A stretch of DNA of 64,000 nt from Kryptolebias marmoratus (GCF_001649575.2 NC_051430.1:14523088-14587087), one strand, 5' to 3'; positions 1 through 17,521 are shown, counted from the stretch's first letter. Program-made: numbers and translations. The notes: generated by a model not told the origin, from the letters alone.

Positions 1-3000
1 TCGCTGATGAGTCCGCCGCTCCTCCGCGTTGAAGAACATTACACCTCGTGCACAATAATTATAAGCAACGTACACAGCTGCGAAGCGCCGCAGAGCCTGG
101 TAGAACTAATGTGTTTACAAGCCGCCAGAAATGTTCAACACTGCCACTTTTTCTGCAGAGATTAAGAGAACACGGTTCATTTAAACCCTGTGCAGGTGTG
201 GATTAAGCATAAAGAGTAATTTGACATCACGCATTGTGTATTTATTGGAATAAAAGCTGCCTCCCATGTGATAAAGTGGTGTTGTTCTTATTAACGAGAA
301 AGGCCTTTTTTTTGGTCTGTAATGTAGTGTCATCCTGAAAAATGGAACTGATTAATGCACGAAGAAATAAATATGGGCGCAGGTTCTGGGAAAACTCACC
401 CTCCTGTATTACAGCTGCTGTGTGACTGGATAACCTCCCCTCGCCTCGTATTTAACTCAGGTGGGAACTTTCTTTCTCGCATTTTGATTTCTTTCTACAT
501 GGTGCAGCTCAGCTGGTCATGCTGTGCCCGCCTGAGAGTTGGAAGTGCATCCGCTGCTTGTGCCAAACAGTAAAGATACAAGGAAGGGGAACTTCGATTT
601 ACACAAGCCAGGAACGTCTCGTTTCCAGTTTGCTGCTGACTCAAACATCCATCAAGACTTCTTGATGGCCTGGGCCAGGCCAAAAAGCAATTAAGCAAAG
701 AACTTTTTATTTAGATTAAACTCTGCAAATTTATTTGAATCGATCAAAATAATTCTTGACACCTTGCTGTTCAAAAGAAAAGAAAGTTCAGCCGCCTTCT
801 TTTCGTTGCATTCGATTAGACTTTTCTCCCCATATGAAGACTGAATAATCGTCATCTGCTCCAGAAACAGTTTAATAAAGTCACCCAATCTCAACAAAGT
901 TGTGTCATTTGAACCCACTATGGCTGTGAGGAAAACAAAAACACAACTAAGTGGACCATCAGCATTAGTGCCCTCCTCTGCATCTTTAAGTTTGCGTCCT
1001 GTAGATGAAGTGGCAGCTCAGAGCAATCCCAGCCTCTCATGAGTCACTTCTCATGATTTTTTCCCAGCATTTCCATCAGCCTTGAATTTGCTCTTCACAC
1101 CTCTCGCTGTCTATGGCCTTTTCCCCCCCACCTCTCCATCCGACAAAAGGCGGGGGATCTTTTTTAACCTTCGCTCGTGTCTCCCCTCACACCCTCATCA
1201 GTTTATCTCTCCATCTCATCCAGCATGGACCTCACATCCAGCCTTGATGTAAACTCAGTGAGACCACCACCCAATTTACAGGAGCATTGATTTCACCACC
1301 GCTTCTCTATGAATATAATTCTTATGCATGAGTGCGCGCAGTGTTTCTATTCTTTCCGCACTCTGAGTCCAAGCTTTAAGTCAAACTCTCTGTATCCAAT
1401 TTCACCTGAGATAGATGTTCATTTCTCATACCGCTGACGAATTGTAGCTTACACTGGTGATAAAGCAAAGCAATGTGCTCTGTGAGTGAAGCATGCTGGG
1501 GATGAATGTTTGATTTTGTTTCTCAGTCTCCTGAAACAAAAAAAAGAGTAAATAAGCCTCTGTGTGTTTTTAATTTTCCCAGTTTGCAGCATGAATATAC
1601 ACTGAAAACATAAGGACACCGATTTCCCCCCCAAACTTTTATTGATTTATTAAAAGAAAAAAAAAAAAGTTGTTGACTTTCATTTTCTGCCTTGCTGCAT
1701 AATTGGCTGCCCTCTGGAATCAGCATATTTACATTTCATCAATAGGAAAGCCCAAAGCAAAACAGATTCCTAATCAAAGCAAATGTCTGCAACACTGAGG
1801 CAAGACTTACCTGAGGCAGATGGAGCAAGAATCACAGGTGGAGCATTCACGGGCCTACCTGGTCCACTTTTATTGTTCTGAACTTGTGCTCTGGGGTTTC
1901 ATCTGCTCCGTGCACTGATGTGAGGAAAAAAAAAAGAAATAAAAAAAATCAGTTAATGCTTTATTATCATAGTTAATAACTCATCAAGAGAGAAAGATAC
2001 ACCCTGGGAAACCTTACACAAAAATCCCATTTCCTTCCTCACTCTGCAGGAATCTTCTATTTTCAGCAGCTCATATTGTGTTGTTTTTCTCTCCTCTTAT
2101 GCTCCACAGTCCCTTCTGTCCCTTTCTGGTCCTCCCTCCCCTCCTTTCTTAGCCGGTTGTCGAGGCGACAGAGTCAGTGAGAGACATTTCTTCCCAGAAG
2201 CTCTCCCTCTTTCTCCCTCTCCCTCTCTCTCCCTCTCTCCTTCTAGTGGCTTTGTTCAGGCTGCTCTGCCGACTGGCTCAATAGTCTGTGACACACAAGG
2301 AGGGAAAAACAGCTCCGAAAATCCCTGCACGCCTCTGTTCACAACCAGGAGAGCCGGGAGGGGAGTTCGTGCCTTCATAGGAAGGTCGTTTTGAAGGAAT
2401 CTGCCCTTATTTAGCTGCTTCTAGGGGACCGAGAGGATGCGTGTGTGTTGATGCTGCAGCCGAGCCCCCTCCCATCATGCTGGAGTTGGTATGGTCTGGT
2501 CCAGTCTCAGTTGGTGGGGTGTGCTATAAGAGGGTGATCAAAATAACTGGTTACAGTGGGGGGAAAGTACAATAATTTCAAATGATCACCTGATGGGAGT
2601 TTATACGCTTTAGGTCCCACCACACACACACACATTTTGGGGCTCTTGGATCAGGTGAAAAGAGGCTGTTCCATCTGGCTCTCTGCAGCACCTCTAATAA
2701 ACACAACGGTGAAGATTGTGAATTCAGCACAGATTTGACTCATCATATTTGCTTTGCTGTGCCAAAAAAAAAAAAAAGCATTCTCCTCGACTGTGGTGGC
2801 TCTGCTCACACACTCTCATCTAACATTAATGACCAGCTCTCCAGTTTTTTTTCTGTAACACATCCATCACTTCTCTTCTCAAACTCTGCTCATGTGTAAC
2901 TTGGGCTGCCTCGACGCCAAAGGGTATTAAATCATCTTCTGAAAAGCGGCGGCTCCATTTAAATTGAGACTTCACAAACTCAAAGGAAACGGGGGTCTCA

Positions 3001-4194
3001 AACTGGCACCGATGTGCGTGCTTGTTAATCTTCATCCCGACTGTGCATCTGTGACAAACACGTCTGACCGAAAAGGACCGTTTTTAATCACAACCAATAA
3101 AACACAGACAATCTTGCAGCACCGAGAGTGACACAAAAGCATCATTAAAAACAGAACAACTGTAGCAGCTGCAGAAAACAGACTTCTGACCAAAGAAAGC
3201 ATCCATTGTTAAAGTTTAATGAGTAGTTCTGAACTCCTTCAACAAACATGTATCACAAGAATTGGCAGGCAAGAACTCAGAGGCAGAAGACATGATAATA
3301 TACATTTAAATAATACAAAATAGACATTTATTCACTCCTCCACACAAGCATACTGATCACACACACACATGCAACCTTAAACAGGGTTTTCAGAAACAGA
3401 AAAAATAAAGACAGGATGACATAGAAGGTACCATTTGATAATCCCATTTATAAAAAAAAGCCAGTCCTCCTGAGAAAGCTTTTTTTTTTTAAAGATAACT
3501 ACGATTGTTATGAGAAGTGATTCAGGCTGAAGGGAGAAAGTACCAACTTACAGAACAAGAACAAGGAAACGGCAGATGGAAGATCTTAAACCAAGCAGCG
3601 GATAAATAAATGTTGGCACGGAGGCAGTCGGCTGCGGCTAAAATTAGGACGTATAGTCCATTTTGAATTGGGAACGCCAAAAGTTTGCATGCAGGAAGTA
3701 GCTGCAACTTGAGTGTCTCAATCTCGGGGCAGCTTGGATGACTGAAGAGAGTTAAACGTGGAAAAAATCTTTTGTCTGTTTTTCCATTTACAGCAAAACA
3801 CGGAAAGATCTGAATTGGAGAAATCAGGCAGCTCTACTCGGGTAAACTCTATCCTCTTAAGAGATAGTTCAACAATTAACTAACTAACTGTTCAGTTACT
3901 TAAAGCTAAATATTGTTATCCAAGAGTGTTAACATATCAAACAGGGAGACGCATGTTTGGGATTGTCTGGTCCTTTCCATAATGTCCAAACACACAAACA
4001 TAGATTATTATTAGGAAACAGTGCAAATGTTCTGATATGTAAATGTGCCTCTGGAAAATAAAACCAATAATAATAATCATCATCATCATCATCACTCAAG
4101 AGATAAAAATGAAATCTGGAGTCAGTATTATACGCAATTTGAAAATGTGAGCATCTTCTGAGTCGTACTGCAGTCTGAATCAACAGAGGTGGAT
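1..4194. other. Intergenic DNA, no gene recognised
   Basis: No exon of a known family was recognised on either strand. The longest open frames, such as the minus-strand one at 691-918, have no flanking splice structure or familiar motif. Visible low-complexity DNA includes a CT-rich tract at about 2201-2244, a short CA run near 2620-2632 and several A runs. The right part may include 3'UTR of the dynamin-like gene, which reads leftwards into it. Confidence 0.5.
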
Positions 4195-4195
4195 T

Positions 4196-4201
4196 TTTAT
4201 T
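4196..4201 (-). terminator. Candidate poly(A) signal of the dynamin-like gene
   Basis: The minus strand reads AATAAA here, about 500 bases beyond the dynamin-like stop codon at 4695-4697. The distance suits a 3'UTR. Other signals further left cannot be excluded. Confidence 0.4.
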
Positions 4202-4694
4202 ACTGTTGAGTAAAAAAAAAAAAGGTGGAGGTTCAAATGTTCATTTTAATATACCTTCAGCACCTTCTAAAGGAGACTCAAAGAAAGCCCAGTTTACAGA
4301 ATATTAATAACTCTGCATCGAAGACATGTTTGGATTTTAAAAGTAACATAAATAATCAACATGTGGTACCCAGTAACTTCACAATAACAGCTAAAATCAA
4401 ACAACTTTCTCATCATGGGGAAAAAAAAACAAAAATGATTTTGTTCATGGCTGATTTCACATTTTCAACTGAGAAACGACACTTTTTGCCTGAGTGTTTG
4501 ACTATTCCTTCTACGTTAACATTCACAGTGAAAAGCAACAGCTGATGGGGGGAAAGGTTGATCTAAAACGCGCGATGATCATTGGTCCATGAGAAAGCTG
4601 TGGGCCTGCGACACACACTTTCTCTACAGTAAACTCACATCCACTCTCATGCGCTTACACCTGTCCTCTGACAGACACTTGATCACTTCTTCTG

Positions 4695-9490
<4,796 letters not shown>

Positions 9491-9528
9491 CTCCAGCTCA
9501 CCAGCCACACCTACTAAATGTGTTAGCT
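9491..9528 (-). other. 5'UTR part of first coding exon, dynamin-like gene
   Basis: On the minus strand a pyrimidine-rich acceptor (CTTTCAG) precedes this segment, which runs into the expected start codon at 9490. In the frame of the conserved protein it contains a TAG and then no ATG, so no upstream in-frame methionine rescues the broken start. Confidence 0.5.
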
Positions 9529-9974
9529 GAAAGAAAGTACAGCAAAGTACACATTGTTATTCCAAATATCTGACACCGAGACAATACTGTCCAGTCAGAA
9601 CAAAGCTGAGTTATGGATTGTTGTAACTGTGCAGGAAAAACAAATGCATTAAATAAGAGACCTGTGTTCCTTTAGGGGCAACAGTGTTGCTTCATCAGTG
9701 GGATAAGTGGTCCTGATGAGAGAGGGGAGTAACGCCCCGGCCCCATTCAATTCACCAGTCATGTGAGCAAAGGTTTTAAATATAAAAACAGCTTATATTA
9801 TTGGTAATTAGCTACCGTCTGTGCTACAGTGCAACATATGGTAACAGCATCAGCCCAAAGACTCGATATTGTCGCCAACACCAGCTCGCTAAAGGCAGGA
9901 AGTGAAGGATGTTGCAGATTCAATTATGCTAAAGCTAGTTTAGCCGCCAAAAACAAACCCGACTTTTCACTCAC

Positions 9975-10025
9975 CCCGTCACCAAAGCGCTCTCCTATCC
10001 GACTTGTCGGTTCATCGCGCTTCAA
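9975..10025 (-). other. Probable untranslated first exon, dynamin-like gene
   Basis: The minus strand shows a GC-rich segment ending in GGTGACGGG followed by donor GTGAGTGAAA, and just upstream lies a promoter-like region. It holds a small upstream ORF of six codons (ATG AAC CGA CAA GTC GGA TAG). The right boundary (transcription start) is a guess. Confidence 0.45.
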
Positions 10026-10149
10026 TTAAAAGAGTCAAGCGTTTTAAAGCAAAAACTGCACCTGAACTGAACTAATGTGCAAAAATTAGCAGCAAAAAAG
10101 AGAACCCTCCACAAACCGTCTGTCAAACAGAGGAGGGACAGTGCTTTAC

Positions 10150-10275
10150 TCTTCTTCATTCTGATTGGTCGTGAAACGAACATCACGAGACCTCCTCGCA
10201 ACTGATTGGTCGACACGTAGCGTTTAGTCCCGCCTCCTGAAGCCCATGAAACTAAACTCTTTCAGTTTCCTTTGC
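10150..10275 (-). promoter_or_regulatory. Promoter of dynamin-like gene: CCAAT x2, GC box, ISRE-like core
   Basis: Two CCAAT boxes (plus-strand ATTGG at 10164-10168 and 10205-10209) sit in repeated CTGATTGGTCG contexts 41 bases apart. A GC box (GGAGGCGGG on the minus strand) lies at 10229-10237. At 10260-10269 the minus strand reads GAAACTGAAA, an exact match to the IRF/ISRE core GAAANNGAAA. The orientation fits transcription towards the dynamin-like gene. Promoter identity is inferred from motif density; no TATA box is obvious. Confidence 0.5.
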
Positions 10276-10369
10276 TCATTTACAGACATCAAAGCCTTTC
10301 CACATCATCTTCAATACATCTGAGACTTTCAGCACACAACACAAGAGCAAATATGACAATTTTCCGTGT

Positions 10370-10375
10370 TTTAAT
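10370..10375 (-). terminator. Candidate variant poly(A) signal of ubl4a
   Basis: The minus strand reads ATTAAA about 470 bases past the ubl4a stop. If used, ubl4a would end only about 100 bases before the ISRE-like core of the next gene on the same strand. Confidence 0.3.
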
Positions 10376-10846
10376 GTCTGCATATATAAACATATTTACA
10401 AATCATACAATGGCCATCAGTAGGTTACAAATAAAACATGCTTTTCACAAGTCTTTAACAGAAAAAAAACAACCCAGTCATCACTCAACACAGACATTAA
10501 TAATAAATAGTGTCCCCTGGGATTTTGTAGCAGCCAGAAATCATGTGAGACAGCATAAATGGACTCCTTTGTATCAGGCTGTGAGTCATTACTGAACTAT
10601 TAATAAGAGCCAAAGCAAAAAGCGGCCATGTTTCCTCATCCAAGTCCTTCATAGGTGGAAAAAAATAAAAAATGAAATCTTAGATAATCAATTGTTGTTC
10701 TTGTTCACACAGCCGTAGATTAGGCACACACCAGGGAATCATTGCAAATGGAAAAACTCATTGCCCCACACTCTAAACACTGCTTGCATCTCCACTGAGT
10801 GCCACTTAAAAAAAAACAATCGGAAAATCAATTTTAAGTTTATATA

Positions 10847-11456
10847 TTAGTCCATGTAAGAAGTATCCATGCTCTCGCCTTCCGGGTGAAGCAATCGTCC
10901 TGCCAGGCGTTCAATGTCATCGAGGCTGAGCTGTCGGAGTGATCGTTCATAGTCCTTCATGAAAAAAAAAAAATAGAAACAACAAGATAAGAAATATACA
11001 CCCGACTTATCAAATAACTTTCCATGTTCAAACGGAGAGCACAGTCTACCCGAAGTCAACAAGGTATCTGCATTCGATTAGTTTTGAATGCCATTAAGAG
11101 AAGAATTTTAGGAATTTATTATAACAATTAAAAAAAAGACTGACACAAGGAAAGTGACACATTAAACCGTGATAATTCACTCATATATGAGGTGGATCCC
11201 TTATCCTGTAAGCTGTTTCCATCATCAGGGGGTCTTTTCTCACAGAGACAGTAAAAACTGATTATTAACATGAGATCCTAATTGATGTTGAAGCAGGATG
11301 TTGTCAGAGTAAGGAGGGACAAACCCATATTTCATGAGATTTAACTTCAATGAAGGAACACGTTTTGTTGCATTTCCAGAAAACATACTCACAAAGTTGG
11401 AAAATTTAAAGTTTACACATGTCGATCCCTCCCTGATCTAATATGTGTTATTAATA

Positions 11457-11545
<89 letters not shown>

Positions 11546-14500
11546 TTAATTACTAATTACATTACTTTGCAACTATTGCTTAATAAATGATCAAAACAGA
11601 TGATTATGGAATACACAAAAACAGACAAAGTTCCAGTTTCCCCCCAAAACAGAGAAAATCTCATTCATTCATTTAAATAACAAACCAAAGCAGGAACTTG
11701 AATGTGATCAAATACTTACAGTGTGTAAACCTGTTTCATGACTTATATTCCCAGAGATACGGCCTTAAAAAGAGAGTTATATGTCTGAACTCTGAGCTGC
11801 GGATTAACCCAGAGTGTGTTTTTCTAAGGGTCTGAACCCACGGAGGCAAGGGAATGTTTCCATGCATCCAGTGGAGTATGGAACCCTATAGAAAAGGTTT
11901 CGTATTTTATTTACTTTTTATTACCATTTTCCATTTTTATTTTTCCTTTTGTAAATAAAAGTCACACTGCAGCCCAAACCGCAAAGAGTTTTAGGATTAT
12001 ATTTACATGGTGATAACTAGGGCTCACATATGTCGCTCACAAAAGTAACCAGATGTGTTCACCCATAGGGGGCGCTATCATGTTGTTGGTTTTTTTTTAC
12101 ATTTTGTCAATTAACTTCTAAACAATTAGTCCCACAGTTTAAGGACTTACTTGTACCTGGAAGTCCTTAAACTGTGAACAATGTAATTTTCTTTTTTTAG
12201 ATGTTTGGAAAATGGTTAAAATCTTTTTATCACTACAACCATTTTGTCAATCATCTCAAAAATCAGCAGGCATCTCTTTCAGACCAATTATGTAATGTCC
12301 TAATTTTTTTCCCCCTTGGATCAGTAAAATTAATGAAATATTTAAAATAAATATGTATGTTTCTGCTACATAAGTATGATGCTTAATAGTTTTTTCATTT
12401 ACAGATTGTCTGTTTAGGAGTAGGAGTAAATTTAGGCTCATATCAGACCAAATCTGAGTAATCTGATTTTTTTCATTTTTTTTTATTCTGTAACAATTTC
12501 TTGATCTTCTATAATTGTTTTCCTTTTGCAGCTAATACTGGCAGTTGTGCTAAATGGGGTTTTCTGGGCTTCCTTTTGCCAAAAATGTTTTCTATTAGCT
12601 TAGAACATTTCCACTTCATTAACGAGGAATTTCAAAGCCTCGTCCAAAACTTAGCAAAGGTTGGCCACCAGGGCACGCTACAACGCAACAACCACAGATC
12701 TTAAAATAAAATACTGACTAATTTATTGTTCCGCCAATTAACATATCTTCCTACAAAAAGCAGTGAATGGTATATCTTCCACTAATACACTTTTACTAAT
12801 TATATAATTCTAAAAAGGAACACTTTTTTTTTGACACGGAACAAAGAAAAATCGCTGCTTTTATACTGGGAAGCAGCACTTTGTGAAGTAAACTAACCTT
12901 CAAACTCTATCATGAAGACACAAATTGGCAACAAAATAATGACTTCTGATTCTACAAGGCAGAGCTTTAACGAGTGCCTGGATAAATGGGAGGGTGGGGG
13001 GCTTGAGACACGCGTCGAGGGGCTCGGACCTCGATGATAACTGCTTGCAGTTTGAGTTTTTTACATTGTGTTCATCAAATAAAACAGCATAGTCGGGACT
13101 TTCTTCTGTCAGCACAAATTTGAAAGGCTCCATGATATGGATTTTGTAAAAGAGGAAATAAAAAAGTGCACGTCAGGCTCTGCAGTTCCTTCTGGCACAG
13201 CAGGAGGGGAGGAGACGAAGGCAAACATAGGGTGCGTTAAAGGAAACGGCCATGAGACGACAGTGAAGTGACTTCATGCAGGGATTTACTCAAAACTAAA
13301 GCAACCTGTCTTTTTAGAACAAGGGGAACCATCTTTTATTCGAAAATTCAGGTTCATTTAGGCTGAATAGAATTTAGGAAATGCAGGCTTGATCTTAAAC
13401 TATTATTTTGTTTAAGTATGAGCAAAAGTTGAAAGACCTTTTTGTCTTACTTATTCAAATCTAGGGAAAAAAAACTTCCAAAACAACTAAACACTCACTT
13501 GTCTGAACAAAGAGACAAATATTTAGCTTTAATCAGATTATAGGTGAGAATTTAATACCTTTATAAGCTGTTCATGGACTTTTGCTGCGTCTGCCGGACT
13601 GAAGTGTCTGGCGAGAATGGTGGACACGGTCTGCCACACTCCCCCCTGGGTGCTGCTGTTGCCGCCGGCCGATCCGGGGCCGGCACTCCTCTCCCCCACA
13701 GGACGGATAACCAGATTCAATTTCGCCTCCGGTCCGATGGAGTAATCGCTCAGTCTGTGTTCATCTGAGGGAAAGGAGTTGTATTATTCCTTGAGCAAAA
13801 CTGCAGCTGTTTGAGACGAACATAAAAAAAAAGGAGTTGTTGGAAATATCTGAATTCGATTCTCTGGCAAATCTACCTGCGAGTGCTTTCCCTTTGTAGA
13901 GTAACCGCTGCTGGTTTGCAGGTATGTTCAGTCGCTCAGACACGAGCTCCTTCACAGTAGAGACTTTTTCATCTTCTGTAACCTGCAAGATCAACAACAG
14001 CAACAATGATCCAGCAGTGACAGGACGCTTTATTTTTCCTTTATTTCCTGCCACCCAGTCTTCTCTCTTCTTTATCTCGCTGCCTGTTACCCAGATATTG
14101 ATCTCACAGCTTTCAGTTTTGAGAGATGTCTGAATTCCCAAAATTATGTTTCAGAGGGGAGCGAGGAGGCTTGTCTGCGGGGCTGTGAGCGAGTGTGCAC
14201 AAGCACATCTTTTTACAGTCACTGCTGCACGCAAGAAGTATACAGGCAGTGTGACACACAGTTACTCAAAGGGAACTGGGTAGGAAGAAAAGTTGTGATG
14301 GATAGTGGTTTTCTCTTTAGTTGTGTTTTTTCCACCCAACTTGATGATTTTGTTTGTTGAACTGAATATTTGACAAAAGCATTTTTTCCCCTCACATCTT
14401 GATTTGTCTCTTAGGAGGGAAAGACTGAGGTCTTTTACCAACTAACATGCAACAATACATGTTTTTATTTAATTGCATGAAGCCTAAAATGTGCATAAGC

Positions 14501-16464
14501 ATAAAATATGCAAAAGAAACAAAATGACACATTAATATACACTGAAGTGCATGTTTCCGATTAAAAAAAAGACCTAATTTAACTACATTTATGTTGCATT
14601 TCAAAAACCTGAACAAATAATGACCTAACTTTGAGCAAACTGAAAGTGAGGTCATAATTTATTTATGTTTTCTTATCTTGCTAAAAGTCCAAACCACTGC
14701 TCCCCCCTGCATTGCAGGGTTTTGTCCTTTTATGCAGGATAAGATATATTGTAGTTAGCAGATGGATATAGCTTTTGCAGTATGTTCCTACGCATTGTTC
14801 CCCGCAGAAACTGGTAATGTTGGAAGAAAAGCAGAGGGCAGTTTGGTCACAGCTGGTTGTTGATGCTGGTTTAGGGCATAAAATCCTTACAATGCAAAGA
14901 CATTTAGCAATCAGATGAAGTGAGGCTGTGCAATATAAAAAAAAAAGTGGGACACAAGAACAAAACAATGTAGACAAGATGAAATTCTGCGTTTGCAGCA
15001 AATTGAAATACAACCTTTTAACAGACAAAAGAAATAAAATGTTACGACCTCTATCAAAAGGCATTCTTCAGCTTCTTTTAGGCTACAGATGGGTTATGTT
15101 ATGTTTTGTTTAATTACATACATTAATAAAAGTGCTGCCTGGTGGCAGAAATGTGGTTAGCTATTATGAGTCCTGAATAATACATGTGCATTTGTATCAT
15201 TTATAATTCACTGTTGACTCTATAATGAAATGAATCATTTCATCGAGTTTTAACACATTCTGGTGAAAATTAGAAGCTGCCTTTCATCTTTCTTTGGTTT
15301 TTATGTTAACATTTTCTCATTTAATTTACAGTCTGACAGATTAAACAGAAATGACCTCCAGTTAACATAAGCATACCAGCAGCCTCACCCTTAAGAATTA
15401 CTTAATTAGTTATCTAATTTAGTTAGTTATATGTTAGAAGTTCCAAGGAGTGAGAACCTAGTCTTGATATCGAATGGTGTGATAGTTCAAGGTTGGTAAA
15501 TCGCATTGGCTGATATACTTGATAGGTCTTGTCTTGTGTTTCTACAAAGGAACAGTTACGTGCAAACCAAGTAATTGTTTCACATTAATATATTTTTGTT
15601 GAATAATATGAGATTAAATCTTATGACATGGGAGCAGATGTTTGCATTTGAGGCACAAAGTGGATGCTGCAAAGACTTTGTTGCCTTTGGGACTCCATCC
15701 ATCCTTCGACTATCCTGGACCCAAAAGGGGCTTTGTTTGTTTGTTTGTTTGCTGGTTTTTTAATTGAGCTGTACTCCGCTCTCTTCAGAATATCTGATCA
15801 ATTTCATCCACCTCTTTTTGCAGCCGGTAAAGTTACCTGCCTCATCACCTCTGATTATGAGTTTAAGACTGTCAAATAAACTGGGTAAACATTGCTATAT
15901 ATCTGTGTTGAAGTTGCAGAAAGCAGACTAAAGTAACTTCCAGCTTACACGTTGTTTAAAATAGAATTTTAGTCTTGATAAACAAAGGCTGAAGATAAAC
16001 ATTGCATTTTAATCTGTTTAAAGCTAAGTTTAAACTTCTCTTCACAGTATTTATTTCTGCAGATAGTTCTCTGTTAAACTATGCTGGGATAACTACACAT
16101 TGAGCTTAATGTCAATGTGAGGCATAACCATAGTGACTTTTCCTTTAATAAATACACAACCAAATAAGAAATAAAAGCTCCCATTGTGTAAGGCCTCTCT
16201 TTGTGCAGATGAAGTGTGGCAACATAACTAGCAGCACAGTTTGAATAGGGGCGGATGTTCAACCACCACACCTAACCTACACAGAATGTAGTATTTTAAG
16301 CCTTTTTCTTTCTGACTCAAAAATCGGGTTTGTTTTGTTCACCTGTGAGAGCATTTAGTGCTAAAAGCAAGCAACGCAGCTGGCTTCAGACACAAAGCTC
16401 TCCGTGTTGGACCGACCTGAACACTGCACTCTTTTCCTTGAAGCGGCTTCACTGTGAGAATCAT
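10847..16464 (-). CDS. ubl4a: Ubiquitin-like protein 4A
   Basis: UBL4A (Get5 homologue) works with BAG6 and GET4 in the cytosol to hand tail-anchored membrane proteins from SGTA to GET3. Exons (+ coordinates): 16417-16464 (start ATG at 16462-16464), 13877-13982, 13559-13764, 10847-10954 (stop TAA). They total 468 bases, or 155 residues; human UBL4A has 157. The N-terminal ubiquitin fold reads MILTVKPLQGKECSVQ, then QQRLLYKGKALADEHRLSDY. The C-terminal BAG6-binding helices read DYERSLRQLSLDDIERLAGR. A glycine/serine-rich linker lies near residues 80-97. All junctions are GT-AG. The third intron (2.6 kb) holds an (AT)41 tract and a perfect hairpin. The gene is divergent from the PKG-like gene about 1 kb away. 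Confidence 0.96.
11461..11542. repeat. (AT)41 microsatellite
   Basis: Uninterrupted TA dinucleotide repeat of 82 bases inside the third intron of ubl4a. Confidence 0.98.
12133..12176. repeat. Perfect 16-bp hairpin in ubl4a intron
   Basis: The left arm CACAGTTTAAGGACTT (12133-12148) is exactly reverse-complementary to AAGTCCTTAAACTGTG (12161-12176), with a 12-base loop. It is too short for a normal vertebrate microRNA precursor. It may be the remnant of an inverted-repeat element. Confidence 0.9.
12900..13133 (-). other. Unrecognised 77-codon open frame in ubl4a intron
   Basis: A minus-strand ATG frame, starting MEPFKFVLTEESPDYAVLF, lies between ubl4a exons 3 and 4. The amino-acid composition is not obviously random, but no family is recognised and no splice partners are clear. 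It could be chance or an alternative exon of ubl4a. Confidence 0.15.
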
Positions 16465-16644
16465 CCTGAACACGGCGGGGAGAAAAGACACAAAAAAGAC
16501 ACAAAAATACGTGTAAAGATCAGGCTACAAAATACGCCCAAGTAACGCTACTTTGATCGTTCGTAAAAAGCAAGTAGGTTCTTGTCTTCTTCTTGTCAGC
16601 GGATCATCTTCTTCCCCAGCAGCTGCTGTCCTCCCAGCGGACAG

Positions 16645-16662
16645 CAGCGCCCCCTGCTGGCC
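16645..16662 (-). promoter_or_regulatory. CTCF-type binding motif between ubl4a and PKG-like gene
   Basis: The minus strand reads GGCCAGCAGGGGGCGCTG, matching the core CTCF consensus CCASYAGRKGGCRS. It lies 180 bases upstream of the ubl4a start codon, in the gap between two divergent genes. Binding is inferred from the motif only. Confidence 0.6.
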
Positions 16663-17039
16663 GGAGGGAGAATCGTAATTGATTTGTTTATTTTTACTTT
16701 TTGATTGATATGATTTGAACACGTCTGAACAATACAACAAATGTGTAGAACAAAGGAAAGAATAACATGTTCTCTTAACATGTTCAAAAAAGTGAAGAGA
16801 ACAAGGGATATTTCTTAGAAACTAATAACTATTTACTTCCTGTTTTATCCTGCCATAAATCCTTCTTACAATACATGCAACCTTTTGGTTTTGTAACACT
16901 AACACTTTAAGAATTACACATTTGCAGTTCTATATACATAACATTTACACACTGGGCAGTCATGACACGCTGACATATACACATGCAGTCCGTTTTATCC
17001 TTTAATTGCTATTATAAATTGGAAATCCTTTTGAATCTA

Positions 17040-17268
17040 TCCCCTGACTTGTACATTTCAATAAGCTTTGAATTAGAGCAGTCACTTTGTAGAGGGTGAA
17101 TATTTATGCAATCATTACATTTTTTGATTTAACTGCCATTGATTTCACTTTGTCATTTAAGGTTTATTTATTTGCCAAGAAGGCCAATTGACCACGACTG
17201 AATTATGACAGCAACAAAAGGATAAAACACCCAGCGGGGTGAATACTTTTTATAGGCACTGTACATAC
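17040..17268. mobile_element. Terminal fragment of a Tc1/mariner-type element
   Basis: The segment ends GGTGAATACTTTTTATAGGCACTGTA, closely resembling the end of common teleost Tc1-like elements (gggggtgaatacttttgcaaggcactgta). Upstream sequence (ATTTATGCAATCATTACATT) also fits such elements. No transposase part is visible, so it is a terminal remnant. The left boundary is approximate. Confidence 0.5.
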
Positions 17269-17495
17269 ATTTTATGTAAACAGTGTAAAAGACACCTTTC
17301 TTCCTCCCTGTAAAAATAAACCTATTCTTCTTATTCTTCTAATTCTTATTCTTCGCAATTGTCCATGTGCAGAAGGATAATCAGTCAGAGCACACTGCCA
17401 GCCTTTTATGTCTTTCAGCTGAGAACCTCCCCGGGGTTCTGACACACTCCACGGACCGTCTGACCCAGTTCGGATCCAGTCCACGCATTTGTCAT

Positions 17496-17521
17496 NNNNN
17501 NNNNNNNNNNNNNNNNNNNNN
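17496..17521. other. Assembly gap (26 N)
   Basis: A run of N directly before the GC-rich leader region of the PKG-like gene. Part of its promoter may be missing. Confidence 1.

Noticed and set aside
691..918. 75-codon minus-strand open frame
   Set aside because: No start context, splice partners or family resemblance; probably chance in AT-rich DNA.
2460..2500. Possible plus-strand start (ATGCTGGAGTTG then GTATGG) after a GC-rich leader-like stretch
   Set aside because: The donor is weak, and no following exon on the plus strand was recognised before the dynamin-like gene.
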